From positions 3,632,276 to 3,696,275 of the forward strand of contig NZ_AP018178.1 in NCBI RefSeq assembly GCF_002368195.1: DNA of 64,000 bases. The letters run 5' to 3'. Position numbers and translations under genes: made by a program. Under the pieces are notes generated by a model, which ran no database searches, was not told where the DNA came from, and saw only the letters and a program-made list of their open reading frames with translations. This DNA comes from Calothrix sp. NIES-2100. Its GTDB lineage: Bacteria; Cyanobacteriota; Cyanobacteriia; Cyanobacteriales; Nostocaceae. This document shows, piece after piece, positions 25,914 to 37,100 of the stretch. Position 1 is the stretch's first letter. Each line of letters starts with the position of its first letter.

Positions 25914-26393
25914 ATGGAAAACAACGACAAAGCCTTCTTGGGAACTGGTTGGGGATTTCCTCCCACCTTTTATACAGCATCAGGAAGTGTGCAACTAGTG
26001 AGTGCGGAAGACGATATCTGTGAGAGCTTGCAAATTCTGTTATCCACCAGCCTGGGAGAACGAGTGATGCAGCCAAGCTACGGTTGTAATCTGCAAAATT
26101 TTCTCTTTGAACCTCTCAGCCCCACCATAACCAGCAGTATCAAAGAACAACTGCGTACTTCTATTCTTTATCACGAACCGCGTATTCTGCTCAACGGGCT
26201 AGACCTTAGCCTTGATGAACAATTACAGGGGCGCGTGAATCTCACCATAGATTACACAATTATTAATACTAATTCTCGCTTTAATTTGGTCTATCCCTTC
26301 TACCTGGAAGAAAGTACTGGTAGCCTGCTTCCAGGTGCTAGCACAGGTGAAGTCCCTGTTAGGCTGCAAGTAGAGAGCATCTCCAATGTTTGA
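25914..26393 (+). CDS. Baseplate wedge protein, gp25 family (Cis9-like)
   Basis: 159 residues. GTGWGFPPTF...SVQLVSAEDDICESLQILLSTSLGERVMQPSYGCNLQNFLFEPLSPTITSSIKEQLRTSILYHEPRI is the gp25/lysozyme-like baseplate signature, including the E-x-x-M-x-P-x-Y-G-C motif that nucleates sheath assembly. ATG 25914 follows a CCGGAG site; upstream TTG 25893 is less likely. Because the TnpB element separates it from PAAR, this and the following baseplate genes may depend on read-through or on a promoter within the element. Confidence 0.92.
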   Translation: MENNDKAFLGTGWGFPPTFYTASGSVQLVSAEDDICESLQILLSTSLGERVMQPSYGCNLQNFLFEPLSPTITSSIKEQLRTSILYHEPRILLNGLDLSLDEQLQGRVNLTIDYTIINTNSRFNLVYPFYLEESTGSLLPGASTGEVPVRLQVESISNV

Positions 26394-26411
26394 TTTTCAG
26401 TCCCCAAACCC

Positions 26412-29400
26412 ATGAACATCCGCCGCGAGCCACCGAAAAATCCATTAATCCGCGATGGTGTGAGCCAGGATCAGCGAGAGATTCCAGCCCTATCACCCGA
26501 TTATGTCAAGGTTGACGAGGGCGATTTGGCTGATTTTCTGGTCTTTGCTCACAAACTTAGTCAGCGAGTTAGTTACTACGACACCGAGAATAAAAATTAC
26601 TATGAAGATAAGAACAAAAAATTTGTGCCGTATTCTTGGCAAGAATTTTTTGCTGGTAGCACTCCCGTGCAGATCGCCTTGATTAGTAAAACCCGTCCTG
26701 AAAAAGTTAAAGACGACTATACAGCAAATTTAGATAATTTTCTAAAAAATCGGTTGCCTGAGACTCTGAAGCCGATAATAGCTACCTGGCATAACCTTTT
26801 GCAGCAAATCTGGGATTGGCATCGGCATTTGGAAGCCTATACTTCCCTAAAGTCTACGATTAAAGGATTGGTGCAAACAAATCTGAGGGAAGCTCTCAAG
26901 AGAATACAGTCTTTTGAACAAATAGCTCAGGAATCGTCAATAAAGTTTTATCAAGATTTTGCTCAGGAATTTGATCTGCAAATTAGTTCACAAGTAGAGA
27001 CTGCCCAAATACTTTTGCTTGGGACAATCCCAGAAGCCCGAGCAGAATTAGACGTTGTATTTCAGACGCTATTTCAAAATTACCGCCAGATCATCCAACT
27101 GGCTCCTAAATATCTCCGCGATAGCCTGAAAAACCGACAGGATCATCCGCCCCACCTATCTTTATATTTTGCTTTTTGGGAGGTGATGCAACCAGCCAGA
27201 GATGACCTGAATCGCATGACCCAGAGACACCTTGACTTTTTCTATCGTCAAGTGCTGCACCTAAGCGATCGCCCAGCTGAACCAGACCATGCTCACTTAA
27301 TCTTTGAACTGGCTAAATCACAAACAGAATATAAGCTAGATGGAGAAACTCGCCTAATCGCAGGTATTGATGCTAGTGGTGTTGAGCTATCTTACAAACT
27401 GGATAGCGAAACTGTCATCCACAAAGCCCAAATAGCTAGTCTGAAAGGGTTATTTTTAAACTCACAAGAAATTGCTAGTGGTCAGGAACCAAAAAATCTG
27501 TTGGGTTTGCACATCTCTCCCCAGGTTAACTCATTTGATGGTAAAGGTGGGGATTTTCCCAAAGAACAAGCAGTTAAAGCATGGTTGCCTTTTGGCGATC
27601 AAAAACGCGATCGCGGGAAGTTAGGATTAGCGATCGCCTCAAATATTTTTTATCTGCGGGAAGGAAGCCGTACCCTAGTTTTTACCCTGACTTTTGACAA
27701 AGCACCTGTAACGCTGAAAACCAGCGATTTAGCGAATATTTTTACTGTTGATTTTAGTGGTAAAAAAGGCTGGATAAAAGGGGAAATTCTCCCATCCCAA
27801 ACTAGCGAAACCAGTCTAGAAGGTCAAATCCTCAAATTGGCAGTGAATCTTGGCGCTGACAAGGAACCAATCGAGATTTACCATCCCGAACTAGATGGAG
27901 CGAAACTCTCGATCAATCAAGCCGTGGCGAGATTGCAATTACAAGATGAGGTGCTAGTAAATGGTTTATCTGCTTATAGTTATTTTCGCAATCTCAAACT
28001 CACCGGGTTAACTATCAGTACAAAGGAAATAGAAGTCCGTGATTTGGTGTTGCAAAATGATTTATCCATTATCAATCCCACAAAACCTTTTCAACCCTTT
28101 GGTGTCAGCCCAAAAGTAGGGGCAACTTTTTATGTAGGAAGTAAGGAGGTTTTTCAGAAAAATCTTTCTGTACTCAAAATTAAAATTTTATGGCAAGGAT
28201 TACCTACTGATTTATCTACTCATTATCGTGGGTATTATCTAGAGGGAGAAGCAAATTCGCCTAACTTTAAGAATTTTGCGGCAAAGGTGGAGCGACTCAC
28301 TCACCGCACTTGGTCATCAGAAAGTTTACCTAATGACTACAACCTTTTTGAGCCATCAGATGAGGATTATCGCATTCTTGCAGACAGGACAGCTTCCCAA
28401 ACACCTATACCTGGCGATCAAATTGACAACTTAACTAGCTTTAATCTACAAACCGATGCTGGTTTCTTGCGTTTCGTACTCAAGCAGAGTTTTCTACACG
28501 ATGAGTTTGCTCCTAAATATACCATCCAAACATTAGCCTCAGCGAAAAATTTTCAGGCTGGGGAATATGTGAATCAAGCTGTTTATGAAGTGGTGACAGT
28601 TGACGACAAACAAAAGAAAACCTCCACCTTCAAACGATGGCGGACTGGTGATGATGATTTACCAAAAAATAAAAATGTCGCACCTATTACAATCAACGAA
28701 CCTTATACACCTGTAATTCAGGAAATTTCTCTCAAATACACAGCAATAGCAGAGCAAAAGGATTGCACGCTATTCCATCTTTACCCATTTGCGGGGTTTG
28801 CTCCTTGGGATGAGCAACAACCAGATTTTTTACCGCAATTTATTAATGAGGGCGAATTACTGATCGGATTGGAAAACCTCGATCCACCTACGGCGTTACC
28901 GTTGCTGTTTCAGGTGCTGGAAGAAAGTGCAGACACAAATTTGGCAAGGGTAAATGTAGATTGGTACTACCTTAAAGATAATCACTGGATATCCCTGAGC
29001 GATCGCATCGTCAGCGATTTTACTAATGGGTTAATTAGTTCTGGTATCATCAACTTGGGGATTCCCGGGGATATTAGCAAAAACAATACTATCCTTGACC
29101 CAAATTTACACTGGATTAAAGCCAGTGTGAAATCAGGTAGTCGAGCTATTTGTCAAATTATTGGTGTCCATACCCAAGCTGCACGGGTAACTTTTTTTGA
29201 TGTCGGTAACGATCCCAACCATTTAGCCACCCCTTTACCATCGGGTGCGATCGCCAAATTAGCTGTCCCCACAGCAGCAATCAAAAAAATTGAGCAACCC
29301 TATAATTCCTTTGGTGGTAAGGTTAAGGAACAGCCGAGTCATTTTTATACCCGCATCAGCGAACACCTGCGTCATAAAGGTCGGGCTGTCACCATCTTTG

Positions 29401-30116
29401 ATTATGAGCGCTTGGTGTTAGAAAAATTCCCGGAAATTTATAAGGTACGTTGCATCAACCACGGAAAGGTAGATGAGGATCAGCAGTTTCAGGAACTGGT
29501 ACCTGGAACTGTAACTTTGGTGGTGATTCCCAAATTATCGCCCGATCGCATCTCCCAGGAACTGGAACCCAAAGTCAACATTAATCTGCTCGAGAAAATT
29601 CAAGAATATTTGCTCGCTCTTGGTTCCCCTTGGGCAGATATTCAGGTTGTGAATCCGATATACGAGCATATCCAGGTGGAGTTTGCGGTCAAGTTTAAAT
29701 CTGCATATAACGTCAACTTTGGCTATTATCGCCAGGAATTGGATCGAGGAATTATCAACTTTCTCACACCCTGGACAATCGATCCTCAAGCAGAAATTAA
29801 TTTTGGAGGTGTTATTTACCGTTCTTCTATTCTCAATTTTGTTGAACAGCAATATTACGTTGACTATGTTGTGGATTTTCAGATGCACCATGAAAACCAA
29901 CGGGATGTCCGGGAGGCGATCGCCTCAACTGCGCGATCGATACTCACCTCAGTACCAATTGCCAGCACTAGTTCAACTCACATTATTAATGAAGCAATTA
30001 CACTTGCTGATAATCAAAAATTCTTCTCTGGAACTCTTGGATATGAGCCATTAGGGAAGATTATTTTACAACCAGAACAGTCGGAAACGCAACAGGCAAC
30101 AGGTGATAACGGGTAA
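26412..30116 (+). CDS. Baseplate J-like wedge protein (Cis11-like)
   Basis: 1234 residues, much longer than phage gpJ but in the range of Cis11 proteins. The N-terminal 300 residues contain helices (RREALKRIQSFEQIAQ-like, RDDLNRMTQRHLDFFYRQVLHL). The middle is beta-rich. The C-terminus has the conserved wedge segment HLRHKGRAVTIFDYERLVLEKFPEIYKVRCINHG...GTVTLVVIPK and YYRQELDRGIINFLTPWTI. With Cis12 it forms the ring that switches the baseplate on contact. It starts 18 bases after Cis9. Extended baseplate proteins have been linked to thylakoid anchoring in the Anabaena system, so the length is notable, but sequence alone does not prove that role. Confidence 0.85.
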   Translation: MNIRREPPKNPLIRDGVSQDQREIPALSPDYVKVDEGDLADFLVFAHKLSQRVSYYDTENKNYYEDKNKKFVPYSWQEFFAGSTPVQIALISKTRPEKVKDDYTANLDNFLKNRLPETLKPIIATWHNLLQQIWDWHRHLEAYTSLKSTIKGLVQTNLREALKRIQSFEQIAQESSIKFYQDFAQEFDLQISSQVETAQILLLGTIPEARAELDVVFQTLFQNYRQIIQLAPKYLRDSLKNRQDHPPHLSLYFAFWEVMQPARDDLNRMTQRHLDFFYRQVLHLSDRPAEPDHAHLIFELAKSQTEYKLDGETRLIAGIDASGVELSYKLDSETVIHKAQIASLKGLFLNSQEIASGQEPKNLLGLHISPQVNSFDGKGGDFPKEQAVKAWLPFGDQKRDRGKLGLAIASNIFYLREGSRTLVFTLTFDKAPVTLKTSDLANIFTVDFSGKKGWIKGEILPSQTSETSLEGQILKLAVNLGADKEPIEIYHPELDGAKLSINQAVARLQLQDEVLVNGLSAYSYFRNLKLTGLTISTKEIEVRDLVLQNDLSIINPTKPFQPFGVSPKVGATFYVGSKEVFQKNLSVLKIKILWQGLPTDLSTHYRGYYLEGEANSPNFKNFAAKVERLTHRTWSSESLPNDYNLFEPSDEDYRILADRTASQTPIPGDQIDNLTSFNLQTDAGFLRFVLKQSFLHDEFAPKYTIQTLASAKNFQAGEYVNQAVYEVVTVDDKQKKTSTFKRWRTGDDDLPKNKNVAPITINEPYTPVIQEISLKYTAIAEQKDCTLFHLYPFAGFAPWDEQQPDFLPQFINEGELLIGLENLDPPTALPLLFQVLEESADTNLARVNVDWYYLKDNHWISLSDRIVSDFTNGLISSGIINLGIPGDISKNNTILDPNLHWIKASVKSGSRAICQIIGVHTQAARVTFFDVGNDPNHLATPLPSGAIAKLAVPTAAIKKIEQPYNSFGGKVKEQPSHFYTRISEHLRHKGRAVTIFDYERLVLEKFPEIYKVRCINHGKVDEDQQFQELVPGTVTLVVIPKLSPDRISQELEPKVNINLLEKIQEYLLALGSPWADIQVVNPIYEHIQVEFAVKFKSAYNVNFGYYRQELDRGIINFLTPWTIDPQAEINFGGVIYRSSILNFVEQQYYVDYVVDFQMHHENQRDVREAIASTARSILTSVPIASTSSTHIINEAITLADNQKFFSGTLGYEPLGKIILQPEQSETQQATGDNG

Positions 30117-30288
30117 GGTTTTAAACCTTTAATTTTGACAATTCAGAGCTATAAACCAAACATTATAAACAACAATCAACCCAATTTTTAACTATAGTAG
30201 TACGATTTGATTCCTGAATATATGATGTAGAGAGTGAACTCTTAACTCTTAACAGGAAAGAAGGAATAAAAGTGTATCTAGCTTCATC

Positions 30289-30311
30289 AAAATCAAATAG
30301 GAGTCCTATAT
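30289..30311. repeat. Dispersed 23-nt motif overlapping a start codon region
   Basis: The palindromic core ATAGGAGTCCTAT (30297-30309) contains the Shine-Dalgarno AGGAG of the following gene. The 23-nt sequence recurs exactly, inverted, at 49004-49026 upstream of the orphan NRPS. Confidence 0.6.
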
Positions 30312-30798
30312 GTTAAGCACAACTGTTAATAAAATGACTTTAAAAAATCGCAATGAACTTAATATTTTATTCACAAGTAATACTTATCTGTCGGTGACAC
30401 ATTTTCATGAGTTAATTACTTCTTTACTAAATAAAAAAGAGGATAAATTTCATGGGGTGTGGAAACCTCACCAGACTTATCAAAAAGGTGATGTTGTCTA
30501 TTATGAACGCGCACTCTGGGAAATGATCGCTGACAACGAAATCTGTGCCAAAGGTGGAGAGGAGCCAGATAAAAGTGATAAATGGCGATCGCTACTCAAG
30601 GAACTCGAGCAGAAAGTAGACAAGCTCGAACGGGATTTAACAAATTTGGGCAAAGAATTTACTGAGTATAAACAGCAGATGGAATTGCGTTGGCAACAAT
30701 TGCTTAATTACATCACATTACTGACTTTGGGAATAGCGATCGCACTTGTGTGGTTGGTTGGTGGTTCGATTTATCACATTTTTGCTAGCCCAGGATGA
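30310..30798 (+). CDS. CIS-locus coiled-coil protein with C-terminal TM helix (membrane-anchor candidate)
   Basis: 162 residues, not a named family. Three parts are visible. First, a carbohydrate-binding-like module (aa 48-95: W-x-P-x-x-x-Y-x-x-G-D-V-V-Y-Y...W...GGEEPDKSDKW). Second, a heptad-patterned coiled coil (aa 95-130, LLKELEQKVDKLERDLTNLG). Third, a single strong TM helix (aa 131-158, LLNYITLLTLGIAIALVWLVGG) close to the C-terminus. No signal peptide, so it would be a tail-anchored protein with its coil in the cytoplasm. Lying between the two baseplate wedge genes, it is a good candidate to attach the baseplate to the cytoplasmic or thylakoid membrane. Its ribosome-binding site AGGAG sits inside a small palindrome. 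Confidence 0.75.
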   Translation: MLSTTVNKMTLKNRNELNILFTSNTYLSVTHFHELITSLLNKKEDKFHGVWKPHQTYQKGDVVYYERALWEMIADNEICAKGGEEPDKSDKWRSLLKELEQKVDKLERDLTNLGKEFTEYKQQMELRWQQLLNYITLLTLGIAIALVWLVGGSIYHIFASPG

Positions 30799-30945
30799 AA
30801 ATCACTATTTTTCCCCTTCCCCAGGACTTACACAAGAACTACAGATTTACGTCATTGCGATGTCTGCAAGCAATCTCAAAGTCTTATTTTATCGTGACAA
30901 CTGCGTAAGTCCTTTCCCCTTTTCCCTTTCTCCCTTCTTAAACCT

Positions 30946-33900
30946 ATGCTGGAATACCCAAGCATCTCGAAACGTCACCCGGAATTTCCCGATTACCTGA
31001 ATTTTCAAACCTTGCGAGATATCGGGATTAACCATCTACAAGCTCTATCTGGAAAAATTTGGACGGACTATAATCTGCACGATCCTGGTGTGACTATCCT
31101 AGAGGTGCTGTGCTACGCTGTCACGGATTTGGGCTATCGCAATAACTTAGATATTGAAGATTTATTAGCACTCAATCCCGCCGATTCTCAGCAACAAGAG
31201 AATAACTTTTTTACCCCCGATGAAATTCTCACCTGTAATCCTGTCACCGATTTGGATTTACGCAAGCGTCTGATTGATATTCCTGGTGTCCGTAATGCTT
31301 GGGTGGAAAAGTTTACAGAAGAAGTCGTAAAAGAAACAACGGAAGCAGCAACAAAAAAAGTATCAACTTATCATCCACCTATCTACATAGATTATGTAAA
31401 TAGCAAGCTGCTACACAATCCTCCCAATGATGAAACAGAGGAGAACGCGCCGCGTCTGCATCCCCGTGGGCTTTATACCGTTTATATTGACATAGACTGG
31501 AAATATCGCAGAAATGCCTGTGGGCAGATTTACCTTTCCTGCTCAGACACCCTTGATCAAGTCAAAGCAGTGCTGTGTCACTACCGTAATCTCTGCGAAG
31601 ATGTGTATGATATTGTGGTTTTAGGTGAAGAAGAAATTGCTTTATGTAGCGATATTGAGCTAGAAACTGATGCTGATGCTGAAGATGTATTGGTAGAAAT
31701 TTATGTCCGGATACAGGCTTTTCTATCACCTCGGTTGCGGTTTTATACCTTGCAAGAATTGTTGGATAAGGGTAAAAGTATAGCCGAAATCTTTGCTGGT
31801 AGACCTTCTTTCCTCCACAGCCAAAAAATCCAGCGTCAATTAATTAAGCGCGAGTCTAAGGTCAACAATGAATCCAAAATCTATTATAAATACAAACTGA
31901 TTAGTCAGCATAAATTACCTTTATTGGAAGCTGCAATCGACTACGAAGATGAAACAAAGGCAAGTGCAGCCTTTGATGAACTGCTGACTCTCAGCCGAAA
32001 CCTCTCTAATTATCAGCTGATTGATAATGCTGAGGGTAATAATCATTACAGTTTCGCTTTATACAAAGAAATTAAGTTACTGGCAAGCCATCCCCAGGTT
32101 TATGCTACAGCGATGGAGCGGAATCAAGCCCTGTATAGCTTGATCGATGCTGTGAACGCCGATGAAGATTACAATAGTCATGGCTTTATTGATACCGCCG
32201 AGCTAAAAGCACTGACTTTATCTCCGATGATTTACACCTCGGATTTATACCAGGAAATTCTGAAAATACCAGGTGTGGCGGCGGTGAGGAGATTGAGTAT
32301 TGCTAACTACATCAATGGTTTACCCCAGTCCCAAAGTTCCTGGCATTTACAACTAACGAAAGGTTATAGTCCGGTTTTGGGGATTGAACAGTCAAAAATA
32401 ACCCTCTTTAAGGGTATGCTGCCGATTCCAGCAGATGGGAATGAGGTCAAACGCCGCTATTATGAACAACAGGCTGCACATATTAAGGTGTTTCGTCAGG
32501 ATAACGAACTCGATTTATCAGTACCTAACGGTAGTTATTATAACTTATCTGACCATTATTCAATTCAGCATGATTTTCCCCTTACCTATGGCATTGGTGA
32601 AGATGGGCTACCGCAAACGGCTACAGTTTTACGTAAAGCTCAAGCCCGTCAGTTAAAAGGATACCTAGTATTTTTCGATCAGTTGCTTGCTAACTATTTA
32701 GTCCAACTTGCCCATGTGCGCGATTTGTTTTCCTGGGAAGTAGACGAAACCCAGGAACGGGAAAATGACCACATGAATCGTCCCAAAGAAAAAGGGCACA
32801 CTTATTTTACTCAGTTGCTTGATTTTCCTGGATTCGCGCAGATTATGGATTTTCCAGGATTGGAGGAAATTCTCAAAAATCCCAAATTGGATGTTAATGA
32901 CCCAAAATCAGAGGAAATAGTCCCCGCTCTCAGGGAATATCGGAAATTTCTCAACTCTATCACCGAAGAACCACAGACTTACAGCGATCGCCGTAACCGT
33001 TTTCTCGATCATTTGCTGGGACGTTTTGCTGAGTCTTTTGCTGATTATGTGCTAATTAACTACCGGATAATCCAGGAACGTCAGGGTACAGTGAAGGATG
33101 AAGTTAAGGTGATTCACGACAAAGCCCAATTTTTACAAGATTATCCCACCCTGAGCCGCGATCGCTTCCGCGCTTTCAATTACTGCAAACAAGTATGGGA
33201 CACCGAAAATGTGTCGGGTTTCCAAAAGCGGGCTTCTCGCTTACTGGGTTTTGAAGACGTGCGGCGACGCAACCTCTGTCATTATCGAGTTATAGATACT
33301 GGCAATTCTACCTTTGTCGGCCAGATTTATGACAACAACCAGCAGAGCCTACTACAGAGTCTGCAAAGTGAAGATAGTCTGGAAAAGGCTTGGCAGCACG
33401 GCAATATACTGCTAGAAATGGCTCAAAATCAGGATAATTTCCGGTTGATTGATGGTGACAATGGGCGCTATGGCTGGAAACTGACCACCAAGGGTCAAGA
33501 GCCAATCCTTGCTACTCAGTATTATGCCAGTAAATCTGACCGAGATGAAGCTATTACTGCAATACAAGCCTGCATCAATGATGAAGGATTCCATGTGTTA
33601 GAGCATATTCTCCTTCGTCCTCAAAAGAATTTATCTGTGTCTATTTCTGGGGAACTGACAACCCCCACAGAAAACTTTTTGCCCATATTTGTCACTGCGG
33701 ATGATGCTCCAAAACCAGGGGAAGAACAGCCGAATTTAACTTGGCAAGATCCCTACTCTTTTTGGATCAGCATCATTCTGCCTTACTGGCCAAAGCGCTT
33801 TCGTAATCTAGATTTTCGTCGATTTGTCGAACGTACCCTGCGACTGGAAGCCCCAGCTCATATCGCCCTAAAAATTGCTTGGCTGGATATGCACCAAATG

Positions 33901-34128
33901 AGCCAGTTTGAAGAAGCCTATCATAAGTGGCTGGAGCAACTAGCCCTAGATGCTTGCTATGGCAGTGCGTGTGATTTGACTGGGGCGCTCAATGATCTAC
34001 TGGCAATCATTCCCCAACTGCGTAGTATTTACCCCAAGGGTATCCTGTACGACAACTCCCAGGCAAGTAACCCTCCAAATCAGCCGATTATTCTCAACCA
34101 GACTGCCCTAGGAACTGCAAATGATTAA
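30946..34128 (+). CDS. Baseplate wedge protein (Cis12-like)
   Basis: 1060 residues. The N-terminus (NFQTLRDIGINHLQALSGK-IWTDYNLHDPGVTILEVLCYAVTDLGYRNNLDIEDLL) is the standard opening of Cis12/Afp12-type baseplate proteins. A further conserved part follows near aa 560-640 (YSIQHDFPLTYGIGEDGLPQTA...RQLKGYLVFFDQLLANYLVQLAHVRDLFSW), and the end has FRRFVERTLRLEAPAHIALKIAWLD. Partner of Cis11 in the wedge ring. The gene is preceded by a gap of about 150 bases after the TM protein. It overlaps the next gene's first ATG by eight bases. Confidence 0.88.
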   Translation: MLEYPSISKRHPEFPDYLNFQTLRDIGINHLQALSGKIWTDYNLHDPGVTILEVLCYAVTDLGYRNNLDIEDLLALNPADSQQQENNFFTPDEILTCNPVTDLDLRKRLIDIPGVRNAWVEKFTEEVVKETTEAATKKVSTYHPPIYIDYVNSKLLHNPPNDETEENAPRLHPRGLYTVYIDIDWKYRRNACGQIYLSCSDTLDQVKAVLCHYRNLCEDVYDIVVLGEEEIALCSDIELETDADAEDVLVEIYVRIQAFLSPRLRFYTLQELLDKGKSIAEIFAGRPSFLHSQKIQRQLIKRESKVNNESKIYYKYKLISQHKLPLLEAAIDYEDETKASAAFDELLTLSRNLSNYQLIDNAEGNNHYSFALYKEIKLLASHPQVYATAMERNQALYSLIDAVNADEDYNSHGFIDTAELKALTLSPMIYTSDLYQEILKIPGVAAVRRLSIANYINGLPQSQSSWHLQLTKGYSPVLGIEQSKITLFKGMLPIPADGNEVKRRYYEQQAAHIKVFRQDNELDLSVPNGSYYNLSDHYSIQHDFPLTYGIGEDGLPQTATVLRKAQARQLKGYLVFFDQLLANYLVQLAHVRDLFSWEVDETQERENDHMNRPKEKGHTYFTQLLDFPGFAQIMDFPGLEEILKNPKLDVNDPKSEEIVPALREYRKFLNSITEEPQTYSDRRNRFLDHLLGRFAESFADYVLINYRIIQERQGTVKDEVKVIHDKAQFLQDYPTLSRDRFRAFNYCKQVWDTENVSGFQKRASRLLGFEDVRRRNLCHYRVIDTGNSTFVGQIYDNNQQSLLQSLQSEDSLEKAWQHGNILLEMAQNQDNFRLIDGDNGRYGWKLTTKGQEPILATQYYASKSDRDEAITAIQACINDEGFHVLEHILLRPQKNLSVSISGELTTPTENFLPIFVTADDAPKPGEEQPNLTWQDPYSFWISIILPYWPKRFRNLDFRRFVERTLRLEAPAHIALKIAWLDMHQMSQFEEAYHKWLEQLALDACYGSACDLTGALNDLLAIIPQLRSIYPKGILYDNSQASNPPNQPIILNQTALGTAND

Positions 34129-37100
34129 AGCTATGGACACTATCAACCCAACCGGCTACCCCATCTTTACGCCTAATCAGGTGTTGACAAAAGATGACCT
34201 CAATAATCTGGTTAGTTACCTCGATGGGCTGAATCGGCTAACTCGCACCCACCTGATTGGCATGGGAATTGTCTGCGGTTTAGAGGTGCAGACTTTAGAC
34301 AACAAAGCCGGAATCTCGATTAGTTCTGGTTATGGTATTACCTCGGACGGTTTTTGTATCCAATACCCAGCGATTAGCAATCAAGAAAACGCCGAAACAA
34401 ACAAGATTTTTACCCATTACCAAGATGAAGTTAAGCTAGCTAAAAATCTCTTTATTCCTAGCGAATCCTCCCAAGATTATTATAATGTCAGAGAATTGAT
34501 CCCAGCCGAGAAAGCTAATAGTCAGCCAAAAAAGATTATCCCCTTGACGGCACTCAGTGACTATGAATGGCAGCAGCAGGTACTCATCATTCTCTATGAC
34601 TGGAAAGACGAGGCACGTCAACAATATAACCAAATAAACTATGACGATGGCGGAAAGGAGCGGAATTTTGAGTTGCGCTTTCTGTTGCTGCCTAAATCCG
34701 AAAATCTCACGACTCCAAAAAATAATCTCAGTGCTGAACGCTTGCTACGTCAAGGTTATGAGAGGGAAAAATTGCCACAATCTTGGCAAAAGTTCGCTAT
34801 TCAAGAAGTTTTGGAACTCCGCAACCACTTTTTCCAAGAGTTTGCTCCCCAAGTTCAGCGGTTTGGTTATGTCAAATATAATACTTATGAGAGCGTAGAT
34901 TTGACGAAAATTAATGACTACAAGACTTTTCGGGAAAATTATTACCTGATTTGTGAAAATGCGATCGCGGCGATCGATAAGGCTTTTCCCAAATTGTTTT
35001 GGCTATTCTCACCTTTCTTTACTGCTTTTCAACCTAAGTCTGGTAATGACTTCAGTCAGCTGAAGGAAAACCTCGAATATTTATTCAAAGGTATCAAGCT
35101 AGAAAATCTATTAGACCATATCAAGGTAAAGGAGATTAATAAAGAAATACAAACATTAAAGTCTGAACAACTTCAATCGACCTATACTCTACAATATTTT
35201 TACGATTACCTCAGTCTATTGGTTGCAGCTTACTATGAATTAGCTGAGGCTACTTTTGATTTAATGGATGACTGCACACCTGATACTCAGCGATTTCCGA
35301 GATTTTTGATGCTGGGGCTGGTTCCATCTCCTGGCCAAGCAACCGAGGTATATGCAGCACCTTATGCCTATCGTAGTCATTTTACCCAACCCCCGATCTA
35401 CAACAGTAATCAGGTTCGTGTTAAGCAAGTTCGCTATCTTTATGAACGGCTTTTAAAATTGTGTGCAAAAGACAGTTTTTATCTACTACCGTTTTACAAT
35501 ACCCCAATCAAAATAACCCCCAGTAAAGACCAATCAGCACCCCTCAGCGAGCAAGCAATCCCTTACTACTTGCATTATCCAAACCTATATCAATACTGGA
35601 ATTACGATGCCTACCGCAAAGGGAGGAGCGATCGCCATCCTGCTTATTTTTACCCTAAAAATGATCCAAAAGAAAATTCTCATGTCTTCAATGATTTGAC
35701 CTATCGGCTGGATGCCTATAATTTTTACCGAATTGAGGGGCATATCGGCAAGGCTAACGGTGATGCACTCAAATACATCCAGGAATATCGACAGCGATAT
35801 AACCTAGCGTTTGATGTCATTACCCTCAAGCTTGGTAGCCAAGCTAGTCTCCAGGATCTCAACATCTCTGGCCAGTTTGATGATCTCGAAGCGGACTTTA
35901 GCCGGATAAATGATACTTTCCAGAAAATTTGGAGTAAGTACGCAACGCCAAAAAATGTTTTTCTGCAAACACTAAAACAGGTTTTCTTTGACCAACCTGG
36001 TTTAACCGCCATCACTAGCAGCCAATTATTTAATCCCATTCTGGAGATTGCCCGGAAACCAGAAGCTTATGAATTTGTAAAAGGCGATACAGACAAGCAA
36101 TTTCGGCTGTTTGTGCGTAGCGAAACAGCCGAAATTGCCCGCTACGTTACGCAAACTTCCAGCACTGATGAAAGCCTCGACAACTTTGAAGACCTCATTA
36201 TCAACTTTTCTGGACTTTCTAATGATGATGCCATTAACAAGGAAAAGCAACGCATCGCCAAAGAGATGGCAACCTGCCTATCCCTAGGAAAAATCACTTA
36301 TGGTTTAGTAAAAGATTCGTCCAGCAGCCCGGTTCATTATCACCTCAAGCTCTCAACAGAGTATGAGGTAAACTTACCACCCCCTGCTCCTAAGACTGGC
36401 AGTCCTTCAAGGAAGTATTCCATTGTTTTACTTTCTTTAAATCATTTTGCTGTTAGCGTTGAGCGAGACAATCCACCAATCATCAAACAATCGGAGTTTC
36501 AGGACTTCGAGACTCTTTACAGTTTGCTGCGAGATGTGCCTGACACATTTAATACCGACAGTTACCACATGGGTAACTCGAATGCCGCTGAAGAACTCAA
36601 CTATTTTGACATCAAAGGACTGATAAACGCTTATCAGCAGCGATTAGAGCGACTGATGAAACTGCATTTGTTCGATAAATTTGCCCAACAGCATCCCGGT
36701 ATCGAACATTTAGGTGGGGTTCCTAAAGGTGGCACTTTTATCTTGGTTTATGTAGATGGTGAAGATGCTGATAACCTTCAGAAGATTGATCAAGACCCTG
36801 ATGGCTATAAAGAAGCAACCAAACGCACTGAAACTATCAAAACAGATGCTTTCTTGCCACCTTCTTCGCCTAATGAATTACCAGCACCAGAATTAATCTC
36901 CTCTTTGGAGAAGCTGCTTCCAGAATTGCAGAAGCGAAAAGATATTGTTGTTGCAGATTTTTGTCTCCCCTATCGCTGCGGTAGCGACGCACCCGCAGTC
37001 AGTTATGTAGTAGCCCGATCGCGCCCGCTCATTCTACTGGAAAAAACAGTTTTCTGTGAAGGCGATCGCAAGATGTACCAATTCACCTTAGAACCGGAGG

